Notes: a model not told the origin generated them from the sequence alone. Positions 11,031 to 23,300 are shown, numbered from the stretch's first letter. The stretch: DNA of 64,000 nt from Selaginella tamariscina (GCA_003024785.1 PUQB01000032.1:124001-188000); one strand, 5' to 3'. Translations and numbers: made by a program.

Positions 11031-12898
11031 GTTTATTTATTTTTTGCCAGTGTTTTCAGTTGGTGTGGTCTCCAACTGCTGGCCTACGTCTTCTTATGTA
11101 ATTCTAATGGCTGATATTCGCTGTCTCCCTGGTAAGTAAATAGTTATTTATGTAATATATAATTAAAATATAATTGATATATATTAGATACCTGTGGTGT
11201 TTATATATACATAGGAATGAGGAGGGACCAGTGTTCAATAAACAAGGGACTTAGTTGGTATCTTCTAAGACCTCTTCGTCAACGTAACTCTGGAGCGGAA
11301 GTACAGGTATAATAATGTTAATAGATAAAATTAATTAATTAAGTTTATAAATGATTAATATTATATTCGATGCAGCTTATATTGACAGCAAGTGTTTTAC
11401 TCTCGGCTTTAAAAGAAGCATCCATAATAAACTTATTGCCATCAGTGAAACTCCCATTAGCAAAAGGTGGTAACCTTACCTCATGCAAATGAAGAATGTA
11501 TGCAGCAAACAAGGTTATCAGTGGTTCTTATAACAGGTAACTTCAATTAGCTATTACTATTTAACTAATTCATTAACTTTACTAAATTATTACTATTTAA
11601 TTAATTTACCGAATTATTAATTTGCTACGATTTAATTAAACAGTTGGAGATGGAGCATGGGCCTCAGGAGTTGTGTTAACAAAAAGCGGTCTTATTTTAA
11701 CAAATGCACATCTTGTTGAGCCCTGGAGGTTTGGCAAACCTAAACCATATAGTAAGTATTTACATTTCTAATTACTTAACGTTTAGTATTTGAATATGAA
11801 ATATTAAGCATATAGATAAATTCATAAAGTAATTAAGAAACTATGAGCATATCTTTGATATTTAAATATATATATATTAATTATCACTTGATATATGTCA
11901 CTTTTAAATAAAACGTATTAAGTGATAGATCAAGATGGACAAAGAGCAGATAAGCGAAGGCCAATGATCCGCGTCGCGTGGAGAATACGTGGCATGGTGC
12001 TGACTGGTGTTGTTCGCGAGGGACCGTTGGATGTTGCTATTTTGCAAATCAGTCACCCTGCATCGTCGATTCGACCAATAATGGTGCAAGAAATGGAACT
12101 GTTCCTGGTTCTCCAGCGTTCGTTATTGGTCATGGACTTTTTGGTCCTCGCTCAGGTGTGTGTGTGTGTGTTTAAAACTTGCTTATATTTATGTGTTTTA
12201 CAAAAAGAAAAAACTTTAATTTATATATACGTACATTTTAGTATATAACTAAATACTTGGATATATATTAATTACTTTGTTTTTGTAGAGCTTAGCCCTT
12301 CTGTAACAGCAGGTGTTGTTTCTCGAGTGGTTAAAGAACGAATAAATACACATTTAAATGGAGCTGTAATGCTTCAAACTACAGCAGCTGTACATCCTGG
12401 TGGCAGTGGGGGCGCAGTTGTAGATGACAAAGGTTACATGATTGGCCTCGTCACAAGGTACACAACACACACACGCACACACACATGTACATATTATCAT
12501 TAGTGTATATATGTCTTGTCGCAGTAATACAAGGCATAACAAAGGAACAGTGATGCCATACTTGAACTTCAGCATTCCTTGTGCAGCTCTGAAACCTGTG
12601 TTTGAGTTTGTTTGCTCTAGTAAGTAGAGAGAGAAAGAGAGACGACTATATGTTTTACATATATACATATGGTTTATAAGTATATATTATAAAACTTACA
12701 TTAAAACAGGGATATGTCAAAACTTGGTGTTAAATGAGCAAACGAGGTATTATCTGCAGTGGGGCACTTGTGCCTCCAATAAAGAGCACCAACCAGTTTC
12801 CATGGCAAAGAGATGGAGAATCTCAAAAGGGCTCCAGGTTTGCCAAGTTTATATTTGACAACAATGACAAAACACCTTTCCTTAGGAGTTCCTTGTAG
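9413..12898 (+). CDS. DEG15: Glyoxysomal/peroxisomal processing protease DEG15
   Basis: Trypsin-like serine protease that in plants cleaves the PTS2 presequence from peroxisomal matrix proteins. The start ([18 protein letters not shown]) aligns with the family N-terminus, followed by [15 protein letters not shown] and [10 protein letters not shown]. The triad contexts are visible: His in [12 protein letters not shown] (about 11690), Asp in GPLDVAILQ (about 12020) and Ser in [20 protein letters not shown] (about 12390). C-terminal blocks [19 protein letters not shown] and GSRFAKFI also match. The gene is split into about 12 exons by short introns, one carrying a (CT)31 run. Taking the acceptor near 12746 restores a family-like tail ending SSL, a minor plant PTS1 form where Arabidopsis has SKL. 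No frame break was found in the conserved parts. Confidence 0.88.
10965..11026. repeat. (CT)31 microsatellite in a DEG15 intron
   Basis: Uninterrupted CT dinucleotide run on the coding strand close to the 5' splice site (AACAG/GTCTCT). It sits inside transcribed sequence and is likely length-variable. Confidence 0.9.
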
Positions 12899-12899
12899 T

Positions 12900-13274
12900 G
12901 GTATGTTGTATTTTCCTCTCCGTTAATAAATCTCTCTTCTCTCTCTTTCCCATGTATGTTACATATATGTATATACACACATATGCAAGTATATATATAA
13001 TATATAGAGAGTCCTTACATAACTCACCGTGTGTGTGTGTGTGTGTGTGATACAAGAGCTATATACATAACTTATGTATATATATGTTGCAATATGTATT
13101 ACACACGTATGCACGTATATATATGTGTACAGGCTACGGTTTATGGAGAGAGGATATCATATCAAAAAGCCCATTAACGTTCTTATATACATAATAGTTA
13201 CTTGTCATTGGAATAATATGGGTGAGGAAATATACCATCAGGTAAATCTTATTGAACACCAAATCAATAAGTAT

Positions 13275-13306
<32 letters not shown>

Positions 13307-13341
13307 ATATATATATACGAGAAGAGAGAGAGAGAGAGGAG

Positions 13342-13398
<57 letters not shown>

Positions 13399-13470
13399 TT
13401 AACATATATTATGTATGTTAATATATATATATAAAAAATTATATATTGCTATAAACCACTAAACTTCATT
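12900..13470. repeat. Microsatellite-rich spacer between convergent genes
   Basis: Contains (GT)n near 13030, (AT)n at 13274-13317 and a long (GA)n tract at 13320-13398. Bases 13138-13250 are of normal composition (ACGGTTTATGGAGAGAGGAT) but I could not assign them to either neighbour. This is the 3' overlap zone of DEG15 (+) and the LivJ-like gene (-). Confidence 0.7.
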
Positions 13471-13476
13471 AAACCT

Positions 13477-16135
13477 TTAAGTTCTTTGTTTACATATAAA
13501 ACTATATATTAAATTCTGATTTTTTTTAATTAAAAAAAAAGTATAAAGATATTTATCTATATTATGATCTAACTGGCATTCGGAAAAAGCCATTGGAGAG
13601 TTTTGTCTGAAACGGTAATATAACACAAACGCTACCGAAACCAAAACAAAGGCACTTGAGAAAACTACTATCGCTGCCACCAATGCCTTATTGACTTTAC
13701 CATGGTGCCTCCATTAGCAGGTCCAATATAAATCTTTATTAAATAAAAACACAAAATCAGTACACACGCACGTACACACACGCGCACACGCACGCACACA
13801 CACGTATATATTAATAAATATACCTCTCCATCGGCTGGGAAAGTACCGGGCCTTTGTAAAGGCTGTAAACTTGTGAAGTTACCATCGGCAATTCTTCCCT
13901 TAAGCTGTACATAATTAAAATAATTACTATAAAATTATTAAATTAATATTTAATAAACTTATTAAATAAATAAGATAACTTACTTGCCAAGAGTCGTCCA
14001 TATACGACACAAAGTCGTAGAGTGCACCGGACGTTAGTTGACGTGAGCCTGTTCGAGCATCGAACCGTACATTACCGGTGCACCCCTAAAATATATTAAT
14101 TAATTTTATTATTGTTTACTACGGACAAAGTTATCCACCAGACTTATTATAAGATAGAATTAAATTAATAATTAAATTAATTAATATATTTAATATATAC
14201 CTTATAACCAGGTTGTGATCCCAATGCTCTTGCTACATTTGAAGCATCAACCTTAATGCCACTTTTTAATAAGTTATCTACAACTTCAAAGAAGGAGATA
14301 TACACTATCAATAACATATGGTATATATGAGCTGGTCCTGTTTGTTAAACCCGCATATGCATTTTCACTCCAGTGTTGATAAAACCTTTGACAAAATATA
14401 TCATCAGATGAGTCTCCACCTGTATATAATTAATTATTAATTAATTAATATTTAATTAATATTTAATTAAAAAAATATTTAATAAGTAAATATTAATAAT
14501 AACTTACTGTAAGGAGATATGCAACTTCTCCTTCCAGAGCGTTTCCTTCAAATTCTCCATGTTAGAACTTGTATCTAATATGTGTTTAACATATTAATAG
14601 ATGATTAATGGTTTTAAGTAATATAAATACCTTTATATGAGCATCTACTGATGTAACTCCATCTGAGCCCAAGTACCACCATGGATAATTTGATTTTCCC
14701 TGTTCATATTAATATTAATATTAATATGTGTGTGTAATTATCTGAAACTTATTAAATTCACCAGAAAAAAAAAATAATAATTATTATTTTATTTAATTAA
14801 ATATAATTTACCAACTGGACCACAAGCTCCCAAAACTTCTTTGCCACATTGGTTGAAGAACAAGGACTAGAAAACTGTAAGGCTCTATAGAGTTAAACAT
14901 TCCTTCAAGCTCTTCTGCATTAACTGTCGAATTAACCAGAAGCTGCATTTTAAATATGTTTTCCCCACATAATTCTGCAATTATATATTAATATATAGAA
15001 TTATTAATTATTAATCGACTAACCTTGATTCGTCTGGATAGAGGCAAACTGTATTGATCACTGTGTGTGAACAATAGTGAGATTTGTCATTTGTAGCTGG
15101 TTAATCTGTTAATTGTTTATAATAATATAACTCTAATTTAATCACAAATATCACCTACAGTAGTAGCTATTGCAGAAGCTTGATACTCATCACTGTACCT
15201 GCACATTATTCATCAACAATACGTACTTTAGTCCCCTCTCTCTGTATCTCTGTGTCTCTCTCTCCTCCCCCTCCCCTCTCTCCCTCTCTCTCTCTTTTCT
15301 CCTCCCTCTCCCTCTCTCTCTCCCCCTCTCTCTCTATGTGTGTGGAACTGTAAACGTACACGGTTCTGAAGAAGTTGGGGTACATATTCCTATTTGAGAG
15401 CTGAGATGATGTAGCAGCGAAGGAGATGAGAGGGATTCCAGATTCCTGGAGGATCTTGGCTGCTGCCATGGCTGCCTCGCTGCAAGCAGGCCCAACCACC
15501 GATGACACCTTTCTTTACAAGCTGACTCGCTGCATTGGCTGCTGATTCTGCGTCACATGTACACATCTCGGTAACCTGCTTCAGTCTGAACCCGTCCTTG
15601 TCCGAGTTCATCAGCTCCATTGCAACTTGAAATGCAGATCCCCTGACAAGGAACCATTCATAAAATACTATATACTCTACATCTGCATCGTATATGTACG
15701 TATGTATCGTAATGAAACAAGTACAGTACCAGTTTCAATACATATATAAAGATTTTGTTTCTATATGTAGAGAAACACATGTACGTACATATATACATTT
15801 TATTATAAATAGAGCAAGTACTTGCGAATTGGTTTTCCATAAATGTTGATGTAATAAACACACGCACACACAAACGTGCATATACACATAAATAGCCGAA
15901 TGGGACCACACTTAGAGGCCGAACTTCTTAAAATAATATGATGTTTCTGTGTAGCACGTACGACAAGCATGGCAGTTTCTCCATGTGTCCTCGATCCTCA
16001 TATATGAATTATATGTATTATACGTACATATGTGTGTATACAGCAGCATAATTTGTAATTAGCCACGCAATTAGAAGATTGAGCTATAATCACAAAATGT
16101 TGCAGTAATACAAGCGATAGCATAAGATTAAACAT
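13477..16135 (-). CDS. Membrane protein with LivJ/ANF-receptor-type ligand-binding domain
   Basis: About ten short exons on the reverse strand give a periplasmic-binding-protein fold of the kind in LivJ, class C GPCRs and plant glutamate receptor-like proteins. Blocks in order: AFQVAMELMNSDKDGFRL; CDAESAANAASQLVKKG; VVGPACSEAAMAAAKILQE; GIPLISFAATSSQLSN; YPNFFRTV; SDEYQASAIATTV; DQYSLPLSRRIK; NYPWWYLGSDGVTSVDA; GCTGNVRFDARTG. A start at 16135 (MFNLMLSLVLLQHFVIIAQS) gives a signal peptide, but its link to the first conserved exon is uncertain. Near the end one helix (VAAIVVFSSAFVLVSVAFVL) is followed by a short tail. No ion channel, seven-helix or kinase part is seen. One base appears missing near 15510, between the KKG and VVGPACS frames. 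Function unknown; a ligand-sensing or co-receptor role is inference. Confidence 0.6.
15235..15345. repeat. Polypyrimidine microsatellite in a receptor-gene intron
   Basis: Alternating TC and CCCTCT runs on the forward strand, hence a GA-rich tract in the transcript of the reverse-strand gene, close to the 5' splice site after FFRTV. Confidence 0.85.
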
Positions 16136-16339
16136 ACCATTGCATGGATAGAGACTCCGGAATAGCCGAATCCTGTACAGAAGAGAGAAATCCGAGATAG
16201 AATGTCGGATTATCTTGTGCTGCAACATGGTGTGATAAGAAGGCGAGCACTGAACAGAAGCATACAATTCTGTGAATCCTCGCGAAACCCCACATTCTCG
16301 CAGACAGAGAGGAGCCTGTAGACGCACAGGAAACCCAGT

Positions 16340-17098
16340 TGTAAAGCGGCGATACTAAGATGTTTACAGCGGGAAATAGAAGTTAAATTTTTATATTTTA
16401 AATTTTTTAATTTGTCACAGGTTCGATACCCGAGGAAGAAAGCGAGAAGTGTAAGCTACCTAAATGGACTAATGCCATGTGCAGTCGTTGCGGTGTCGGG
16501 AAGTAATGGGGACCATGTCTCCATTTTAGCATACATCGATTGTTTGATTTAAACTAATTATTTGCTAAACCATAGTGTTTATATGGTTTATAAATCGATA
16601 TTCTCAGTCAAAGATAGTGGTTGAATGTACTGGGATTTAAGAGATCTTAGCATATCACCCTTTTACCCTTGAGCAGATCCCAGATGGGAATATATCAACC
16701 TTTCACCCTTGATCAGATACTAAAAGAATATGTCACCTTTTTACCCTTGAAAGAATGTCCCTTTTGCCCTTAATTAGATTCTAGGCATATCTACTACGAT
16801 ATTATACCATAGAAAATATGTACATAATTCTATCATGTTGCAAGAATATAAGTTAAGAACACACACGTCACTGGATGAGAAAGAACAATATTTATTATGT
16901 ATATTATAAGAATGGACTTATCTTCAGAGTTCGTAGGGAAGTTTTATTTATTAATGTTAATAAGAAATAAAATGATTTTATTACTAATATTTAAATATTT
17001 ACTTACTATTATTATTTACGATCGACAATGAGAAATTATTACATTTATAAATACGATATCCGAAACTTATATATCACACTGATACATATATGGTAGGG

Positions 17099-17132
<34 letters not shown>

Positions 17133-18720
17133 AAGCTACTTTCAGATATGAATATATTCAATCAAGCAACAGAGAACAAAGAATTTAGGACGCACCAGAA
17201 ATGCACAAGGCAGAGATTGCCTGAAAGCTTGTTCCAACTTCAAAGGGAAATAAAAATTTAATAAAAGAAAATAAATTTTATTAAAAGAAAAAAAATAATA
17301 TTAATCTTAAAAAGCACATAGAGAAAGTTACTATTTAACCATTTCAATGTACAAATTATTATCCACATTTTGTACTGTAGACATGTGGAATATAATATGA
17401 AGGTACTTGTATACTTTATTATAATAATAATTGAAACGTCCAAAAAGATTAAGAATTTTAAATTAAACCAAGGGATTATTATTTCATAAATAATAAATTA
17501 TATATATTGTTAATAATATTTATAATAAAGATATTCATGAAATTAAAGAATTACGAACGTGTCATTTGAAATAAGGCAGTGGGATACGACCAATTTTAAA
17601 ATCCAATTTCTAAATCAGTTATGTAAAATTAAGTTGAATTAAAGTTTATAGAAATTGAATATGTAGTCTTGAACTTTACTTTTAAACAAGCCTAATTTAT
17701 AATGTTCAAATTCTGTTTCACATTTCCAGCGGGCATATAATGTTAAACATGAATTTGTTTTATCATTCCTCCATATGTCTAAATATGCAAAAGATCTAGG
17801 GTTTACATAGGCTAACTTAAGTAGACTTAAAAGATATTTAAATAAACTCGTGCTCTATATATCATCTTAGCATTATAATAATAATATATTATATTATTTA
17901 GGGTTTTAGTTTAAGGTTTAATTATACTTTTTAAACTTAGGTAATACTAAATGATAAAAGAGTGTGCACATTAGGCAAACATAAATTTTATTAAATAAAT
18001 TCTTATAAATATTAGTGACCATGTAAATATTTCATGAAAAGACCTTGTTAATGAGCTTATGTTGTTACCTTATATATTTATATATTTTAAAGATGAACAC
18101 TCCTTAATTAAAATTGAATCATAAGGGTTGTTTTATTAAAACATTATTTAGTATCAACTTATACCAATTACTAAATGTGAATTAAGATCATTTTTCATTA
18201 AAATCTAAATATTTAATAATGAAATTTATTAAATAATAACAATTAAATTCCAAAATAAAGGGTAATTATGGGACTATATCAAAGAGAATTAATAAAAGGC
18301 TTTCAATTAAGTACCTATGAAAAATATGCTCTAAAACACATTTATTAAATATTCATCATTTATTCTAGAGTGTTCTCTTTAATATTTTATTATGAATAAT
18401 GTATCAACATCATCACGAGTGTGACTAATCATCGTGAAATCTGTACATACCTATAATATGTTTAACAATTAGAATACATAGGTGCCTTAGGACAATGTAT
18501 AAGTATTAAGTATCCACTATATTGTATGTAACAAATCATTTAACTACTCATATGCACACCATAGATGAATTCTTCTCTTTAAATTTTAATATAACTAAAT
18601 TATACTTTATAATAATTATATTATATTGATATTACATATGTGCAAACGCAACAGTATGTAAACAAGTGCTTATTGGAAAAGTGTCAAATTATGTACACTC
18701 CAGAAGATTTACAACTAATA
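16340..18720. other. AT-rich intergenic region with small repeats
   Basis: No gene seen. About 16620-16800 carries three to four degenerate copies of a 35-45 base unit built around ACCCTTTTACCCTTGAGCAG. About 16422 has GGTTCGATACCCGAGG, a B-box-like motif without the rest of a tRNA. (GT)14 lies at 17101-17128. The rest is AT-rich sequence without credible reading frames. Confidence 0.6.
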
Positions 18721-18742
18721 AATGAATCATTTATTAGTCGAA

Positions 18743-20757
18743 CTAGCCCTTCAAAGAATATTTCTTCCCTGTGAACGCCTGGAATTTAGATGCTTCCTCC
18801 TTCGGTGCCTCTTCTTTCTTCACTTCTCTTTCTTTCTTCCTCTTTGGGTTTGGGGCCGCCTAATAAAACACATGTTAGAAAACAATGCATGCGTGCGTGC
18901 GTGTGTTTGTATCATATCTACATGTCACTAATTGATACAACGAGTCACAACACAAACCACACATACACACACAAGATGGACTCTTATGTCCAGCGTTACA
19001 AAACTGAGAGATGGATATATATGTATATAGCAGTAAATTTAGCTGTACACAATACTATTGATAGATTTATACATACATTCTCTCTCTCTCTCTCTCTCTA
19101 TCAAATGTACCTTTGTGGTACCATTTGCGCCAAACACAAGCTTGCCAGAGGGCTTTTGAGGGGCAGCTACGGCGGGTGTAGCTGGGGTAGGAGCGGTAGA
19201 CGCTGGAGTGGCTGCCGTAGGATTTGCCGTTGATACCTTTGCGGGTTTTCCATCCAATCTCCTTCCCACACCTGCAAATGGATTGAACTTCGGCTCCTCT
19301 TTAGCTTCAGCATCCCCTTCGCCTGTATAGAAGATTCATATCAATACAGTACATATTAAGATACATATACCGTATAATATATAAGCATAGTATCTATATA
19401 TGAAAGTACAATATGAATAAGAGGCATGTTTCGTGTGTTGAACATGTCTTGATATTATATGTAAGATATTCTTATGGACTATGCTAAAAAGTGAATTTCG
19501 GGAATATGTATATCTAAACTATTGTAAACTTGACATAAGATAACTACAAGTGTGTATCATGGTATATATACTGGTTAAAACTTTAAGAAACCATTAATGT
19601 TATTTAAGAACTATAAACTCGAATAACTATAATACTCTGCGTGCGTGCGTGCGTGCTTACTTTGTTGAGTAACGGGTGGTGCTTGAGGAACAACCTTCTC
19701 GGGTTCTTTGTAGTCCAGAGGAGGAGCAAAATCAACCTCACAATCCGTCTCAATAATTGAAATTGCCGATGATGGTTTAGCTTCCACGATATCAATGTAA
19801 TACTTCTTGTTGTTGTATGCAACCATTATGTTATCACCCACAGTCAAACATGAAAAGCTTCTAAGCGTGGTCTCTAGCCTGCAAATTGGTAAATAAATAT
19901 TGTATATAGTCATTATTACTTCTCAAAGTATTAAAAAGCGACTCTATTGCTATTGCGAGAAGCAAGCACTTAAGAGAACTTACACAGCCTTCGGGTTTGA
20001 TATGTCCAGGAAATCCTTTGTGTGAGGTTGTAACTTCACGTAGCTTCCCTTAGGCAGGGTTGCACTCTTAACTTTCACAAGCTCACCTTCTTGTAGCAAC
20101 AAATTTTGCATCATCTGCAAGGAAAATTAAATTACAAGTCAGAAATGTTAATTCACACATAGCACACAATGTTCATTTGACTGATGTGTAACAACTACAT
20201 AAGAACGCTCTCTCCCCACTCCCACACATGCAGACCAATATATGTGTAAATGTGTATTACGTACCCAGTAAGGCATGATGATTATGCCTTCATCTGCAAC
20301 GAACTCCAAGACTCCACAATGTGAGGTCCGTTGAGTCGCTGGATTGTGTATCTCAAAGAGCATGGGATAGTCAATTCTCAGTGAAGCTAGCCGGTCTAGA
20401 GCCGATGGGGCATGATCACTGAATTTTTTTTAAAAAAAAGGGGAATTATGCAAACACACACACACGCGCGCACACGCACACAAAAACATACCTTTATCAC
20501 CATTCTCTAGATGAGGCTGAAACAAAAATACAAGAATTCAGTATCCAAATTGAACCCAATCAAAGAATAAACGAACCTTGTCAATGAATGAGGCTGAATA
20601 ACACCGATAGTTCTGCTCGAAAGGCATTGAGAAATTGAATCCATATCCACCATAAAACTACCAAAAGACACACATTTTCAGCTTAAATCAACGAATAAAT
20701 ACATCTACTGCAGCTAATCAAATTGATTAAACTCTCCCTCTCTCTCTCACTCACCAT
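18743..20757 (-). CDS. UFD1: UFD1, ubiquitin fusion degradation protein 1
   Basis: Ubiquitin-binding adaptor that with NPL4 brings substrates to the CDC48/p97 unfoldase. The first exon ends exactly at the ATG (20757-20755), followed by a GTGAGT donor. Exon 2 (from 20657) continues [20 protein letters not shown], matching the family start. The UFD1 double-psi barrel follows: [88 protein letters not shown] low-complexity Ala/Pro linker with GRRLDGKP is next. The tail is [14 protein letters not shown] and stop, the conserved plant ending. Introns hold TC, GT and GCGT repeats. All conserved blocks are in frame, so it looks functional. Confidence 0.92.
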
Positions 20758-21654
20758 GGCGCTCCAGGATCTCCTACGCTGCGTCCTCTGCCTAGACCCT
20801 AAGCCTTGCCCTAATTGTGCTCCGTATGGATGTGGTCTTATTTATGCCGTCCTAATTAACCTTTACATTATTCCGAAATTCCATTTAATATTAGTAATAG
20901 ATTTCTATTTAACAAAAATATTTCTAGCCAGAAATATTTATAAAACTATATGAAATCGATGGTTTAAGAGAATTTATTATATTATTTAAAATCGAGACGT
21001 GCAATAGAAATATACGTAAAAAATACGTTAATTAGTTGGTTGCGTTACGCATAATAATCCGACGTGGGATCCACGTTGGATAGAAAAGGAATATCCCGCC
21101 GCGCGCTCACACTTCCGGTTTCTTTCCAGAAAAGACAGACGCCATCTTTCCCGGGGATATATATGTATTGGATTTCTTTCTGGCTTCTTTTTCTTTGGGT
21201 TAATCGCATTCATTCTTCCGCGAAGAACACAATGGTGGAGGCGCTATGGTGTTGAATCCGAAGCAGCCGCTTGAATCCATGCCAGGTATGCTTTCGCATC
21301 CGCTTGAATCCATGCCAGGTATGTTTTCGCATCCGCTTGAATCCATGCCAGATATGTTTTCCTATCGAAATCACTCCCAAAGTCTCCCGAAAATCCCAGA
21401 AAATCCCCGCATTGCGTAAAAAAGAAGGCTTCTTTTGAAGAAATCTCTTATACCAAAGTCGGATTTTCAATCACTGCCCTTTCAGAATCAGGATTTCACC
21501 GCAAGAGATCCCCGTAATCTTGAATCCACAGTCGCATCTGTTGAATCAATCTCTCGTTCGTATCTCGCTCCGATTTCAAAATCCCACATCTCCAATCGCA
21601 TTGCATAGAAAGAGGCTTTTTTGGCCCTAGACTCATGTCCGCCTCACAGATTCA
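20758..21654. promoter_or_regulatory. Shared upstream region of UFD1 (-) and CHY-RING (+)
   Basis: About 900 bases separate two divergent start codons. The last 400 bases are GC-richer than the surrounding spacer and probably include the CHY-RING leader. That leader has several ATGs ahead of 21655: one opens a 7-codon frame at 21231 and one at 21635 overlaps the main start in another frame. No clear TATA box was chosen. Confidence 0.4.
21267..21362. repeat. Three tandem copies of a 33-base unit in the CHY-RING leader
   Basis: Copies begin at 21267, 21300 and 21333 with CCGCTTGAATCCATGCCAGG and then a short T-rich end. They are nearly identical. The 33-base length keeps every copy in one frame, and each contains ATG triplets on the forward strand. 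Confidence 0.85.
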
Positions 21655-22455
21655 ATGGAAGACGAAGGATCGCCGGACGCGTCAACGCGCGGATTGCTCA
21701 AGTTCGGATGCAAGCACTACCGGAGGCGCTGCAAGATCCGCGCGCCGTGCTGCAACCGGATCTTCAACTGTCGACACTGTCACAATGAAGCGGTCTCTGG
21801 CGAGGAAACAGATCATGAGCTCCCGAGACACAAGGTGAAGTTTGTAATCTGTTCTCTGTGCGACACGGAGCAGGAAGTCCGGCAGATCTGCAGAAGCTGC
21901 GGGGTATGCATGGGCCAGTACTTTTGTCCCAAGTGTAGGTTCTTCGACGACGACACAAGCAAGGCGCAGTACCACTGTGACTCTTGTGGGATATGCAGAG
22001 TAGGGGGAAAGGAGAAGTTCTTCCACTGTGACCGATGCGCTTGCTGTTACTCGATCGCGCTTCAAGCCGGGCATTCCTGCGTTGAGAAATCCATGCACCA
22101 GAATTGTCCGGTATGTTTCGACTATCTCTTCGATTCGGTTAAAGATATCACGGTCTTGCCGTGCGGTCATACCATGCATACTGCCTGTCTCGAGGAAATG
22201 TGCAATCATGAACAGTTCACTTGTCCGGTGTGCTCTAAATCTATCGGGGATATGTCGGATACGTGGAAACAGTTGGACGAGGAGGTTGCGTCGACTCCAA
22301 TGCCTGAGGAGTACAGGGCTAAGTTGGTTTGGATTCTGTGTAACGATTGTTCTTCCGTCAGCCGGGTACAGTTCCATATTATCGGACAGAAGTGCGGCTC
22401 CTGTGGTTCTTACAACACCAGACAGACCAAAGAGGGCCCTTCCACTTCGCCTTAA
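21655..22455 (+). CDS. CHY zinc-finger and RING E3 ubiquitin ligase (RCHY1/MIEL1 type)
   Basis: A single 266-residue reading frame of the PIRH2/RCHY1 family, known in plants as MIEL1 and RZPF34, which transfers ubiquitin to substrates such as MYB factors. Domains in order: CHY zinc finger (about residues 15-85, [18 protein letters not shown] and CRHCHNE); CTCHY zinc finger (about 90-150, [14 protein letters not shown] and [11 protein letters not shown]); RING with [19 protein letters not shown] and CPVCSKS (about 155-200); C-terminal zinc ribbon CNDCSS...[11 protein letters not shown]. All cysteine pairs are present. The ATG at 21655 gives a family-like N-terminus. The coding part has no intron, unlike its neighbours, and is GC-richer. 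A GT splice donor may lie just after the stop (22459). Confidence 0.92.
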   Translation: MEDEGSPDASTRGLLKFGCKHYRRRCKIRAPCCNRIFNCRHCHNEAVSGEETDHELPRHKVKFVICSLCDTEQEVRQICRSCGVCMGQYFCPKCRFFDDDTSKAQYHCDSCGICRVGGKEKFFHCDRCACCYSIALQAGHSCVEKSMHQNCPVCFDYLFDSVKDITVLPCGHTMHTACLEEMCNHEQFTCPVCSKSIGDMSDTWKQLDEEVASTPMPEEYRAKLVWILCNDCSSVSRVQFHIIGQKCGSCGSYNTRQTKEGPSTSP

Positions 22456-22459
22456 CAGG

Positions 22460-23300
22460 TACTTTCACCTTCTATAAAATATGCATATATAAACTTTATA
22501 TACTCTTTTGCGTCGTGCATCATTATACCCGAAACTTCGCATGGTGCAACACACTACGTTTCTGGCAAATGCATCACTTGTTTTACTTGCTTTAGTCAAA
22601 CAGTCTATTTAACACGACAACCATTCTAATCAGCCGGCCACCCACCCACACCCACGCACATGCACACACACATACACACACACGCACAGAGGAGTGATAT
22701 AAATGAAATTCTTACTTACAGGTTGCTTTGTGGAATGGGATTGACACAACACAAAGACGAAACACGTAAGCTTATGTACAAAATATATTGGAGGGAAACC
22801 CAAAATGGTTTTTCAAACTCCCATTTAACAACATTTAGAGAAGCTGCTCTAGATGGGACTGATTATTTTTTGAGACATAAATGAAATGAAAGGTTTCTTT
22901 TAAGAACTAAAGCTTAATTAGAACATGTTAGTAAGAAGTGTGGGATTATCCTTGCCTTTGCTGGACACTGGAAGGTATGCTGGTTTTTATATACCTCATT
23001 TTAATATTTACATATATAGATTCTGTTAGTAATGCCTTTTTTTTTTCTACTATTCCAGGCAGGAGTTGCCTTCTCCAGACAGGATTTGCCAAGGCGCTTG
23101 TCGTTCTCTTCGTAGTAAAGGTACACACCTCGTCTTGTGTGTATGTTAGCTGTTGATGTTATATCACACACACACGTGCCGTGTTCTTTGAGTAATACAT
23201 AGCTATACTACATACAGATGCATATATATATATATAAATAAGGTGTTCATTTCTATATATTAATGTGAAGTAAATGCAAGCACGATGAGAGAATGATGAG
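22460..23300 (+). other. Downstream region of CHY-RING with exon-like blocks
   Basis: After a possible donor at 22459 there are blocks bounded by AG and GT, for example 22722-22766 (TTACAG before, GTAAGC after) and about 23060-23120 (CCAGGCAGGAG to GTAAAGGTAC). Neither resembles a known protein. They could be spliced 3' untranslated exons of the CHY-RING gene or part of an unrecognised gene. CA and GT repeats are scattered through it. Confidence 0.3.

Noticed and set aside
10873-11139. Ser/Leu-repeat reading frame
   Set aside because: It is the (CT)31 intron run of DEG15 read as protein.
16422-16440. GGTTCGATACCCGAGG as a tRNA gene
   Set aside because: No A box or acceptor stem could be paired around it.
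21682-22377. 231-residue reverse-strand frame opposite CHY-RING
   Set aside because: Shadow of the GC-rich CHY-RING frame; its protein lacks any recognisable motif.
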